Origin: DATLHO01 sp035539855
GTDB taxonomy: Bacteria > Bacteroidota > Ignavibacteria > OLB7
Reading direction: 5' to 3'
Assembly: GCA_035539855.1 (NCBI GenBank)
Contig: DATLHO010000169.1
Span: 1-64,000, forward strand
Length of the DNA stretch: 64,000 nt
Translations under genes and position numbers: made by a program
Shown: positions 22,705 to 29,782 of the stretch, piece by piece
How the letters are laid out: every line of letters begins with the position of its first letter
Position numbering within the stretch: position 1 is the stretch's first letter
Notes under the pieces: model-generated
What the model was told of the DNA's origin: nothing
Databases searched by the model: none
What the model saw: only the letters and a program-made list of their open reading frames with translations

Positions 22705-23007
22705 CTATTTCGTGCGAGCCTCGATGCGCCTGGTCGTCGAGTCGAGCATCGTGCGGAGCTTCTCGGGTTCGGTGGCGATGACTCCGATCTCCTCGCGCAG
22801 CTCCGCCCAGCCATCGAAGCCATGAGCCCGCGAGACCGAGTCGGCGATGCGATGGCGCGCGGTCGAGTCGGATCCTCGCTGCACGTTGACCATAACGTCG
22901 GCAACCGAGCGTGAGAGGTCGTCGATCTCGGCCGGCGTGATGCGCTCGCCACAGGCCGGGAGGACCAGGACAGGAATGATCGCGGTGAGGATTCGGGCGA
23001 TGCTCAT
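22705..23007 (-). CDS. Small lipoprotein of unknown function
   Basis: 100 residues. A hydrophobic N-terminus ends in the lipobox LPAC with Cys19, indicating an acylated envelope protein. The remaining 80 residues are polar and predicted to be mostly helical, with many Arg/Ser/Thr/Asp. No family was recognised. It lies 23 bases downstream of the DUF1573-like gene on the same strand, so both are probably one transcript, opposite to the surrounding plus-strand genes. Confidence 0.7.
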   Translation of the reverse strand: MSIARILTAIIPVLVLPACGERITPAEIDDLSRSVADVMVNVQRGSDSTARHRIADSVSRAHGFDGWAELREEIGVIATEPEKLRTMLDSTTRRIEARTK

Positions 23008-23030
23008 CGTGCGCGCCAGTGTGCTCGTGA

Positions 23031-23393
23031 TTACCTTTCGGGTCCGCGCCGGACGTAGAGCCGCAGGGGTGCGGGTCCGGTCGCGCTGCTGTACACGTCG
23101 ATCGTCACGGGCTGATCGGTATCGAGCTTGTCGACGGTCAGTGCGACGTAGACGTTACCCGGCGTCTCGCGCGTGGCGAAGCGATTCTGCAGCGTCGCGA
23201 GAATGCAGCCACAGCTCGACTCGACGCGATCGATGACGACGAGACTGTCGGTGGGATTGATCAGGTGCAGCCGGAACGACTCGTAGCGCGCGGTGTCGCC
23301 GGTGACGTACTCGGTGCGATCGAGTCGGACGCCGCCGCCGAGCGACTTCATCGAGAGGATCAGCAGGAGCGCGGCCTTCAGAAGATAATCCAC
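23031..23393 (-). CDS. DUF1573-like exported protein
   Basis: 120 residues. It has a short N-terminal hydrophobic stretch (signal peptide or anchor), followed by an immunoglobulin-like beta domain. The segment HLINPTDSLVVIDRVESSCGCI, with the Cys-Gly-Cys pair at 61-63, is the hallmark of DUF1573 proteins, which are common secreted proteins in Bacteroidota. The role of the family is not established. It is divergent from aat with only 14 bases between the two start codons, so the promoters must lie within the opposing coding regions. Confidence 0.7.
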   Translation of the reverse strand: MDYLLKAALLLILSMKSLGGGVRLDRTEYVTGDTARYESFRLHLINPTDSLVVIDRVESSCGCILATLQNRFATRETPGNVYVALTVDKLDTDQPVTIDVYSSATGPAPLRLYVRRGPER

Positions 23394-23407
23394 TGCGGAG
23401 CGACGAA

Positions 23408-24025
23408 ATGTACGAGATGGAACTGACGCCCGAGGTGCTGCTGCAGGCGTATCGCGAGGGAATCTTCCCGATGGCTGACGCCCGCGACGGCGAAATCTTT
23501 TGGTGCCACCCGGAGCTCCGCGGCGTGCTCGACTTCGATCACCTGAAGGTCTCGCGCAGCCTTCGCAAGGTAGTGCGATCCGGACGCTTCACCGTCACCT
23601 CCGATCGCGCCTTCGGCGATGTCGTGCGCGCGTGCGCCGAGCGCGACGAAACGTGGATCTCGCATGCGATCGAGAGCGCCTACACCGCGCTCTTCAACGC
23701 CGGAACGGCGCACAGCGTCGAGGTGTGGGACGGAGAGCAGTTGGTGGGCGGACTCTACGGCGTGGCGATCGGCGGCGCCTTCTGCGGCGAGTCGATGTTC
23801 CATCGCGCAACAGACGCCTCGAAGGTCGCGCTCGTCCACCTGGTCGACCATCTCAGGCGCCGCGGTTTCGTTCTGCTCGACTGTCAGTACATCAACCCGC
23901 ACCTTGCCTCGCTCGGCGCAAGCGAGATTCCGCGGGAAGACTACGAGCGACGACTGCGCGCCGCCTCCGCGTTGGCCGTCACGTTCGGAACACTCGATCA
24001 ATCGCTTCTGACCGCCGCCGAGTGA
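23408..24025 (+). CDS. aat: Leucyl/phenylalanyl-tRNA--protein transferase
   Basis: 205 residues. Aat attaches Leu or Phe to N-terminal Arg/Lys of proteins, making them N-degrons for ClpS/ClpAP. Family motifs are clear: AYREGIFPMAD, FWCHPELRGVL, TWISHAIESAY, GTAHSVEVWDGEQLVGGLYGVA, GESMF and LLDCQYINPHLASLGA. It is shorter than the E. coli enzyme because the N-terminal extension is reduced, as in many non-proteobacteria. An ATG two codons downstream is an alternative start. It is followed by mnmE after a gap of about 120 bases. Confidence 0.95.
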   Translation: MYEMELTPEVLLQAYREGIFPMADARDGEIFWCHPELRGVLDFDHLKVSRSLRKVVRSGRFTVTSDRAFGDVVRACAERDETWISHAIESAYTALFNAGTAHSVEVWDGEQLVGGLYGVAIGGAFCGESMFHRATDASKVALVHLVDHLRRRGFVLLDCQYINPHLASLGASEIPREDYERRLRAASALAVTFGTLDQSLLTAAE

Positions 24026-24142
24026 TCGGCGTCCGCCCCTCGTCGTTATCGCGAGCAGGGAAATATTCGCGCTCGTGGGTTCGTCCTCAAGAGAACATTG
24101 CGCTCACCATCTTCTGCCGGCTCTCCTCCGACCGACCAACGT

Positions 24143-25486
24143 ATGCGTGACTGGGAAGGAACGATCGTCGCCCGCAGCACACCGCTCGGACACGGAGCCG
24201 TCGGCATCGTGCGACTCAGCGGACGTGACGCGGTGACCATCGCCGACCGCTTCGTCCGCGTCGGCTCGGGTTCTTCGCTCGCTGATCTTCCGGCGCGCTA
24301 CCTGGGCGGCGCGGTCATCGAGCGAGACGGCGCGGCGTGGGATCGCTGCCTCGTCGTTCGCTTCGAGGGGCCGCGCTCGTTCACGGGAGAGGATGTGGTC
24401 GAGCTCCACGTTCACGGCAACCCGCTGATCGTCGACGGTGTCGTGGACCTCGCCGTCTCCTTGGGCGCGCGTCGCGCGACGTCCGGTGAGTTCACGATGC
24501 GAGCGGTGCTCAACGGGAAGCTCGACCTGCTCCAGGCCGAAGCGGTCGGCGAAGCGATCACCGCCGAGTCCGAGGTCGCCATTCGCATCGCGCAGCGACA
24601 GCTCGGCGGGGAGCTCTCGCGCGCCGTCGCCGAGCTTCGCCGGAGGGTCATCGACGCGATCGCCCGACTCGAGCTCGAGCTCGACTTCGCCGAGGAGGGA
24701 TACTCGTTCGTCGCGGGCGACGAGCTCCGCGCGTTGGTCGGCGATCTACGACGTCAGATCGAGTCGCTCCTGCGAAGTTTTCGCGGTGGAGAGCGTCTAC
24801 GAACCGGTCCACGGGTGATCCTGCTCGGACGCCCAAATGCTGGCAAATCGAGCTTCTTCAATTCTGTGCTTGGATATTCCCGCGCACTGGTCTCCGATGT
24901 CGCCGGAACCACTCGCGACTACCTCGAGGAACGTGTCGTGCACGGCGGACTGGTGATACACCTCGTCGACACTGCCGGTCTACGCTCGACGGAGGATCTG
25001 CTGGAGGCGGAGGGAGTCCGGAGGTCGTGGCGATTGATCGGCGAGTCCGATCTCGCGCTGTACCTGGTCGACGCTTCGGATGCCGAGGCGGTGGAAGCGA
25101 GCGGCCGCGAGCTCGCGGCGTTTGAAGAAGCGTACCCGGATGTTCGCATCGAGCGGGTCTGGTCGAAGGTTGACCGGGTGTCGGCGCCACCGTCTGGTCT
25201 GCGCTGTTCACTCGTGGATCCGGCGTCGGTCGATGCGATTCTGGACCGGATCGCCACACTCTGTGCACGGACTCAGACTGGGGATGCGGCGCTCGTCTCT
25301 CAACGGCAGGCTTCGATTCTCAAGGAAATGGAATCGATTCTTGCCGACGTTCAGCTCGAAGGAGGCGCTGAGTTACTCTCGGCGGACCTGCGGAGACTCC
25401 TCGAGCCGCTCGGCGCACTTTCCGGTGACGTGTCCAACGAGGACGTCCTCGACGCCGTTTTTGGGAATTTCTGCATCGGTAAGTAG
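24143..25486 (+). CDS. mnmE: tRNA modification GTPase MnmE
   Basis: 447 residues. MnmE works with MnmG to install carboxymethylaminomethyl groups on U34 of tRNAs. The N-terminal formyl-THF-binding domain has GAVGIVRLSG and FTGEDVVELHVHGNP. The inserted G domain has GRPNAGKSSFFN (from about 229) and DVAGTTRD; VDTAGLR gives switch II. The protein ends with the invariant CIGK, whose Cys is needed for modification. The ATG at 24143 gives the family start; an upstream in-frame start adds 15 non-conserved residues. A parS-like site overlaps its stop codon. Confidence 0.95.
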   Translation: MRDWEGTIVARSTPLGHGAVGIVRLSGRDAVTIADRFVRVGSGSSLADLPARYLGGAVIERDGAAWDRCLVVRFEGPRSFTGEDVVELHVHGNPLIVDGVVDLAVSLGARRATSGEFTMRAVLNGKLDLLQAEAVGEAITAESEVAIRIAQRQLGGELSRAVAELRRRVIDAIARLELELDFAEEGYSFVAGDELRALVGDLRRQIESLLRSFRGGERLRTGPRVILLGRPNAGKSSFFNSVLGYSRALVSDVAGTTRDYLEERVVHGGLVIHLVDTAGLRSTEDLLEAEGVRRSWRLIGESDLALYLVDASDAEAVEASGRELAAFEEAYPDVRIERVWSKVDRVSAPPSGLRCSLVDPASVDAILDRIATLCARTQTGDAALVSQRQASILKEMESILADVQLEGGAELLSADLRRLLEPLGALSGDVSNEDVLDAVFGNFCIGK

Positions 25487-25499
25487 TTCCACGTGAAAC
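25486..25499. other. parS-like site overlapping the mnmE stop
   Basis: GTTCCACGTGAAAC, one base from the palindromic ParB-binding consensus GTTTCACGTGAAAC and intermediate with the Pseudomonas form GTTCCACGTGGAAC. Its first G is the last base of the mnmE TAG. The surrounding TAGTTCCACGTGAAACGT is identical at the second site (27368). ParB itself is not in the window. Confidence 0.8.
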
Positions 25500-25526
25500 G
25501 TATCCCCAATACCCGAACGCCTGAAC

Positions 25527-27368
25527 GTGTCTGATTACGACGTCATCGTCATTGGCGGAGGCCACGCCGGCATCGAGGCCGCATCCGCAGCAGCGCGGAT
25601 GGGCTGTCGTACCGCCTTGATCACGATGGACCGCAGTGCCATCGGCAGGCTCTCGTGCAATCCCGCCATCGGCGGTATGGCGAAGGGTCAGCTCGTGCGC
25701 GAGATCGACGCGCTCGGTGGTGTCATGGGGAAACTGGCCGACGAAGCCGGAATCCAGTTCAAGATGCTTGGCCGATCGAAGGGTCCCGCCATGTGGTCAC
25801 CCCGCGCCCAGATGGATAAGGACCTCTACCCACTTGCCGCCCAGGCACACCTCGCCTCGATCGAGAATCTCGACATCATAGAATCCACGATCTCCGACAT
25901 CAGGATCGCCTCGGGACGCGTCAGCGGCGTCCACCTGACGGACGGCCGTTCACTTTCGACGCGGGCCGCCGTTCTCTGTGCTGGTACGTTTCTCTGCGGC
26001 ACGATGTACGCGGGCGAGCAGTCGACGCCGGGCGGCCGCCTTGGCGAAGACTCCGCCGGCCAGCTCAGTGGGTTGCTCCGACAGGTCGGCTTCGAAACAG
26101 GCCGACTCAAGACCGGAACGCCTCCCAGAATCGCGGCGGATTCGATTCGATATGAGAGCACGGAATGCGATGGTGGCGACGACGATCCGCGCCCCTTCTC
26201 GTGGTCCACGCCCTCTGTCGCGAACCGCATCGAATGCTTCATCACCCGCACCAATGAAGCGGCGCACGCGATCCTGAGGACCGGATTCGACCGCTCTCCG
26301 ATGTTTACCGGCCGCATCGCCGGTACGGGACCGCGGTACTGCCCCTCTATCGAGGACAAGATTCACCGGTTTGCGGACAAGGAATCCCACCAACTCTTCC
26401 TCGAGCCCGAGGGACTGACGACGGATTCTGTCTACGTGAACGGCTTCTCGACATCACTGCCCAGAGAGATTCAGGAAGCCGGACTCCGGAGCGTTCCGGG
26501 ACTCGAACATGCACGGATTCTCAAGTACGGCTACGCCGTCGAGTACGACTATTTTCCTCCGTATCAGCTAAAACGGACGCTCGAGAGCAAGCGGGTCGAG
26601 GGACTCTATTTCGCTGGCCAGGTCAACGGAACGTCCGGATACGAGGAGGCGGCCGCCCAGGGCTTCATCGCCGGCGTCAATGCCGCCCTCGGTCTGCGTG
26701 GCGAGAGCCCGTTCATCCTCGGTCGTTCCGAGGCCTACATCGGCGTCCTGATCGATGACCTCGTGACGCTGAGCACCGACGAGCCGTACAGAATGTTCAC
26801 CTCCCGAGCCGAGTATCGGCTCCTCCTCAGAACGGACAATGCGGACCTCCGGCTCACCGAGCATGGCGCCCGGATCGGACTTATCGGAGCGGACCAGCTT
26901 GGGCGAGTCCGAGTCAAGGAGACACAAAGTCGGCTGGCCGAGGAGTCGCTTCGCCAAACCCGGATCCGTCCCAGTGAGATCGGCATCAATGGTGATACCC
27001 CGGTCGACCTGTGGTCCGTTTTCCGACGGCCGGATGTGTCTCCCGCCGCGATCGTGGAGTCGCTGCGAGACAGGCAGGAGCATACCGCACTCGTCACACA
27101 ATTGACTCCTCCCGAGATTCTCGAGCAGGTCGAGATCTCCGCGCGATACGAAGGGTACATCGACCGGCAGCGGGAGGAGGTCGCGCGGCTCGAAAGCTCG
27201 GGCGATCACGCGATTCCTGCCGGCATCGACTACTCGGTGATTCGTTCCCTTTCCTCAGAAGCCCGGGAAAAACTGGAGCGATTCAGGCCGGAGACCATCG
27301 GTCAGGCCGCTCGCATCAGTGGTGTTTCCAGAAGCGATATTGCGGTCCTGCTGCTCTATATTCGCTAG
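25527..27368 (+). CDS. mnmG: tRNA uridine-34 modification enzyme MnmG (GidA)
   Basis: 613 residues with a GTG start. MnmG is the FAD- and NADH-dependent partner of MnmE. The N-terminus has the FAD-binding DVIVIGGGHAGIEAA (GGGHAG at 10-15), followed by SCNPAIGGMAKGQLVREIDALGG; the central part has the GFETGRLKTGTPPRI motif and GQVNGTSGYEEAAAQG; the C-terminal helical domain binds MnmE. Codon choice looks slightly less GC-extreme than in the first 20 kb. It is flanked by two parS-like sites. The usual rsmG/parAB followers are absent. Confidence 0.96.
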   Translation: MSDYDVIVIGGGHAGIEAASAAARMGCRTALITMDRSAIGRLSCNPAIGGMAKGQLVREIDALGGVMGKLADEAGIQFKMLGRSKGPAMWSPRAQMDKDLYPLAAQAHLASIENLDIIESTISDIRIASGRVSGVHLTDGRSLSTRAAVLCAGTFLCGTMYAGEQSTPGGRLGEDSAGQLSGLLRQVGFETGRLKTGTPPRIAADSIRYESTECDGGDDDPRPFSWSTPSVANRIECFITRTNEAAHAILRTGFDRSPMFTGRIAGTGPRYCPSIEDKIHRFADKESHQLFLEPEGLTTDSVYVNGFSTSLPREIQEAGLRSVPGLEHARILKYGYAVEYDYFPPYQLKRTLESKRVEGLYFAGQVNGTSGYEEAAAQGFIAGVNAALGLRGESPFILGRSEAYIGVLIDDLVTLSTDEPYRMFTSRAEYRLLLRTDNADLRLTEHGARIGLIGADQLGRVRVKETQSRLAEESLRQTRIRPSEIGINGDTPVDLWSVFRRPDVSPAAIVESLRDRQEHTALVTQLTPPEILEQVEISARYEGYIDRQREEVARLESSGDHAIPAGIDYSVIRSLSSEAREKLERFRPETIGQAARISGVSRSDIAVLLLYIR

Positions 27369-27381
27369 TTCCACGTGAAAC
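27368..27381. other. parS-like site overlapping the mnmG stop
   Basis: Second copy of GTTCCACGTGAAAC, again with its first G being the last base of a TAG stop codon. The 18-base context is identical to the site at 25486, although the flanking genes are unrelated. Confidence 0.8.
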
Positions 27382-27400
27382 GTCGGCGGAATCCAGGCAC

Positions 27401-28300
27401 ATGAACGTGATGATTGTCGGTGGCGCGGGACTGCTTGGTCAGAAGTTGATCGAGGTTTTTCGACGAGAAACCTCGTTTCGTGTGACCTCCGTCATCCGAA
27501 GCGGCATCGCTGACGCCACCGGCGCCCATTACTTCGACACGAACTCCCGAAGCGCCTGGAAGGAAATAACCCTGCAGGAGCGCTGGCGGCCGGAGTTCAT
27601 CATCAATGTCGCGGACGCCTCCGATCGCAACGCGCCGCTCCCCAGTCGCGAGCAGATCTGGCGATCGGGCGTCACCCTCGTCGAGCTCCTTGCCGACGTC
27701 TGTCGCCGGATCGACGCGCACCTGATCCAGACGTCCTGCGACTCGATCTTCGACGGTCAGAGCGGACCGTACCATGAGGAGCACAAGCCGCAGCCGGGCA
27801 GCTATCTCGGCAAGGCCAAGCTTGCCGCCGAGAACATCTGCCGCCAGACGGGCATCCGGCATCTGATTCTCCGCACCATGTGGCTCTACGGCAGCGCTGA
27901 AGGACGCACCCCAACGTTGGTGGATACCGTCGAGCGCGCCCTCGAGACCGGCGCCCCCGTCATCGCCTCCGACGCGGTCACCGGCACGCCGACGCGAACC
28001 GACGATGTCGCGTACGCGATGGTGCGGGCGGTCGAGACCGCGGCTGACGGCGTCATCCACGTCGCCGGTCCTGATCTCGTCACGGAGGCGGAGTACGTCA
28101 CAGCGATCGCCCAGGCAGCAACACGCAACCGCGGCATGCCACTGCGCATCATTACGCCCGATCCCGACCTCAATGCCTCCCGGTCCGGACTGATCTCGAT
28201 TCGAACCCGGGGCCTTCTGGCAGTCCGTCCGCTCGCGCTCACAACTGGCCTCGAATCGTATTACATTCAGCGCGACCGCCGCACCTGGCGCGTCCACTGA
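27401..28300 (+). CDS. RmlD-like SDR (dTDP-4-dehydrorhamnose reductase family)
   Basis: 299 residues. An NAD(P)-binding Rossmann motif is at the N-terminus (VGGAGLLGQKL). The RmlD-type features are QTSCDSIFDGQSGPYHEE, where other members have STDYVFDG, and SYLGKAKLAAEN carrying the YxxxK catalytic pair in altered form (YLGKAK). RmlD makes dTDP-L-rhamnose for cell-surface polysaccharides; related members (MAT2B-like) are regulators. No other rhamnose genes are near, so the substrate is uncertain. Start ATG is 20 bases after the second parS-like site. Confidence 0.8.
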   Translation: MNVMIVGGAGLLGQKLIEVFRRETSFRVTSVIRSGIADATGAHYFDTNSRSAWKEITLQERWRPEFIINVADASDRNAPLPSREQIWRSGVTLVELLADVCRRIDAHLIQTSCDSIFDGQSGPYHEEHKPQPGSYLGKAKLAAENICRQTGIRHLILRTMWLYGSAEGRTPTLVDTVERALETGAPVIASDAVTGTPTRTDDVAYAMVRAVETAADGVIHVAGPDLVTEAEYVTAIAQAATRNRGMPLRIITPDPDLNASRSGLISIRTRGLLAVRPLALTTGLESYYIQRDRRTWRVH

Positions 28301-28325
28301 AGCACGATCCCCGCGTCTCTTCCCT

Positions 28326-29123
28326 ATGAAGATCACCGTCCTCGGAAGCGGCACTTCCTCCGGCGTCCCCACTGTCGGCTGCACCTGTCCGACCTGTACC
28401 TCCGAAGATCCGCGCGACAACCGCCTCCGCACGTCCATCTGGATCCAGAGCCGGGGCACGAGCGTGGTCATCGACACGTCGAACGACTTCCGGGCGCAAT
28501 GCCTGCGAGCCGGCATCCGGTCGCTCGACGCGGTCGTCTACACCCATCATCACTTCGACCACATCGCGGGCTTCGACGACATCCGCGCGTTCAACTTCAT
28601 TCAGCGACAGCCGATGCAGATCTACGGCATGCCCGAGACTCTGGGCACGATCCGGAGGATCTTCGACTACGCGTTCCGCCAGTGGGGACCCCGCGAGAGC
28701 AGCGCACCGGTCGTGCAGGATCACGAGATCCTCGACGAGCCGTTCGAGATCGGGCACGTCGCGCTGCAGCCGTTGGAGCTGCGGCACGGCGGGATGCGCG
28801 TCAACGGCTATCGGGTCGGTTCCTTCGCTTACTGCACCGACTGCAACGCGATCTCCGAGCGCGGGCGAGAACTCCTGCAGGGCATCGATGTTCTCATCCT
28901 GGACGGCCTCCGCCCGACGCCGCATCCGACGCACTTCACGATCGACGAGGCCGTCGAGACAGCCCGGGAGATCGGCGCCCGGATGACGTATCTGACGCAC
29001 ATCGCCCATGACCTGAAACACGAGGAGGCGAGTCGTAGTCTTCCTCCCGGAGTGGAGCTCGCCTACGACGGGCTCGAGATCGACCTTCCGGATCCGTCGC
29101 CGTCGGAGGCGACCCCGAGATAA
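28326..29123 (+). CDS. MBL-fold metallohydrolase, PhnP-like
   Basis: 265 residues. The metallo-beta-lactamase metal motif is HHHFDH at 74-79, with TYLTHIAHD near the end providing the distal histidine. The N-terminal GSGTSSGVPTVGCTCPTC with clustered cysteines matches PhnP and related cyclic phosphodiesterases, which bind an extra structural zinc. PhnP hydrolyses cyclic ribose phosphate, but no phosphonate genes are near, so a general phosphodiesterase role is more likely. It lies 25 bases after the RmlD-like gene and is probably cotranscribed. Confidence 0.87.
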   Translation: MKITVLGSGTSSGVPTVGCTCPTCTSEDPRDNRLRTSIWIQSRGTSVVIDTSNDFRAQCLRAGIRSLDAVVYTHHHFDHIAGFDDIRAFNFIQRQPMQIYGMPETLGTIRRIFDYAFRQWGPRESSAPVVQDHEILDEPFEIGHVALQPLELRHGGMRVNGYRVGSFAYCTDCNAISERGRELLQGIDVLILDGLRPTPHPTHFTIDEAVETAREIGARMTYLTHIAHDLKHEEASRSLPPGVELAYDGLEIDLPDPSPSEATPR

Positions 29124-29198
29124 CGCTTGATTCATTCGGTCCGCACGCGTAAAATTGTAGACTGACGCAGACTCCATATGGGCAGACCAGGGACCTCA

Positions 29199-29612
29199 AT
29201 GATGAAACGCCGCGCAGTACACCTCACGCTCGCCATGCTGGCCATCGTCGCCACCGCGACGGCGAGTCAAATCGTCTTCTCATATCTCCGCGCCGTCCCG
29301 CAGAACGATGACATCGTCGTCCAGTGGCGGTCGATGAATGAAACCGGCATCCAGTACTTCGAGATCGATCGCAGCAGCGATGAGCTCCCGGAGTTCCGTC
29401 GCCTCGAGCGCGTCGTCGCGAAGGGTGGAGGCAGCACCTACAGCTTCACCGACAACGGCGCGTTCTACAAGCCGTCGACCGGCAAGCGCTTCACCTACCG
29501 TGTCCGCGCCATCGGCAACACCGCCGAGCCGTATTCCGCGACGACCACGGTCGTCCACGAAGTCTCGAGCGTCAAGCGCTCGTGGGGCATGATCAAGGAG
29601 CTCTTCCGCTAG
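29199..29612 (+). CDS. Small secreted protein with fibronectin III-like domain
   Basis: 137 residues. Begins MMKRRAVHLTLAML with a signal peptide ending near ATAS. The mature part (NDDIVVQWRSMNETGIQYFEIDRSS ... FTYRVRAIGN) has the strand and Trp/Tyr pattern of a single fibronectin type III-like domain, often seen in Bacteroidota surface proteins. There is no T9SS sorting domain. The ATG at 29199 is preferred because it gives a compact signal peptide; 29178 adds seven residues. A strong terminator follows. Function unknown. Confidence 0.75.
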   Translation: MMKRRAVHLTLAMLAIVATATASQIVFSYLRAVPQNDDIVVQWRSMNETGIQYFEIDRSSDELPEFRRLERVVAKGGGSTYSFTDNGAFYKPSTGKRFTYRVRAIGNTAEPYSATTTVVHEVSSVKRSWGMIKELFR

Positions 29613-29637
29613 CCCGAACCGCGTCCGACTTTTTCGC

Positions 29638-29670
29638 AATGCCGCTTCCAGCGAAGCGGCATTGTTGTTT
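29638..29670 (+). terminator. Rho-independent terminator
   Basis: Perfect 11-bp stem AATGCCGCTTC (29638-29648) with GAAGCGGCATT (29653-29663), 4-base loop, followed by GTTGTTT. It ends the transcript of the small secreted protein. Confidence 0.85.
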
Positions 29671-29731
29671 CCCGCCCCCTGCCGCCCTTCAAGTAAAAGT
29701 TTCTTCCGCCGCATCTAAGCCAACGCCGTCA

Positions 29732-29762
29732 TTGCACATACCGCCACGGCACTTTAACTTCG
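29732..29762 (+). promoter_or_regulatory. Promoter of the TPR/barrel/SPOR operon
   Basis: TTG at 29732-29734, 20-base spacer, TAACTTCG at 29755-29762, one base from TAnnTTTG. Situated 21 bases before the TPR gene start, so the leader must be very short. Confidence 0.6.
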
Positions 29763-29782
29763 TTTGAACCCTCGTCCAGAGC

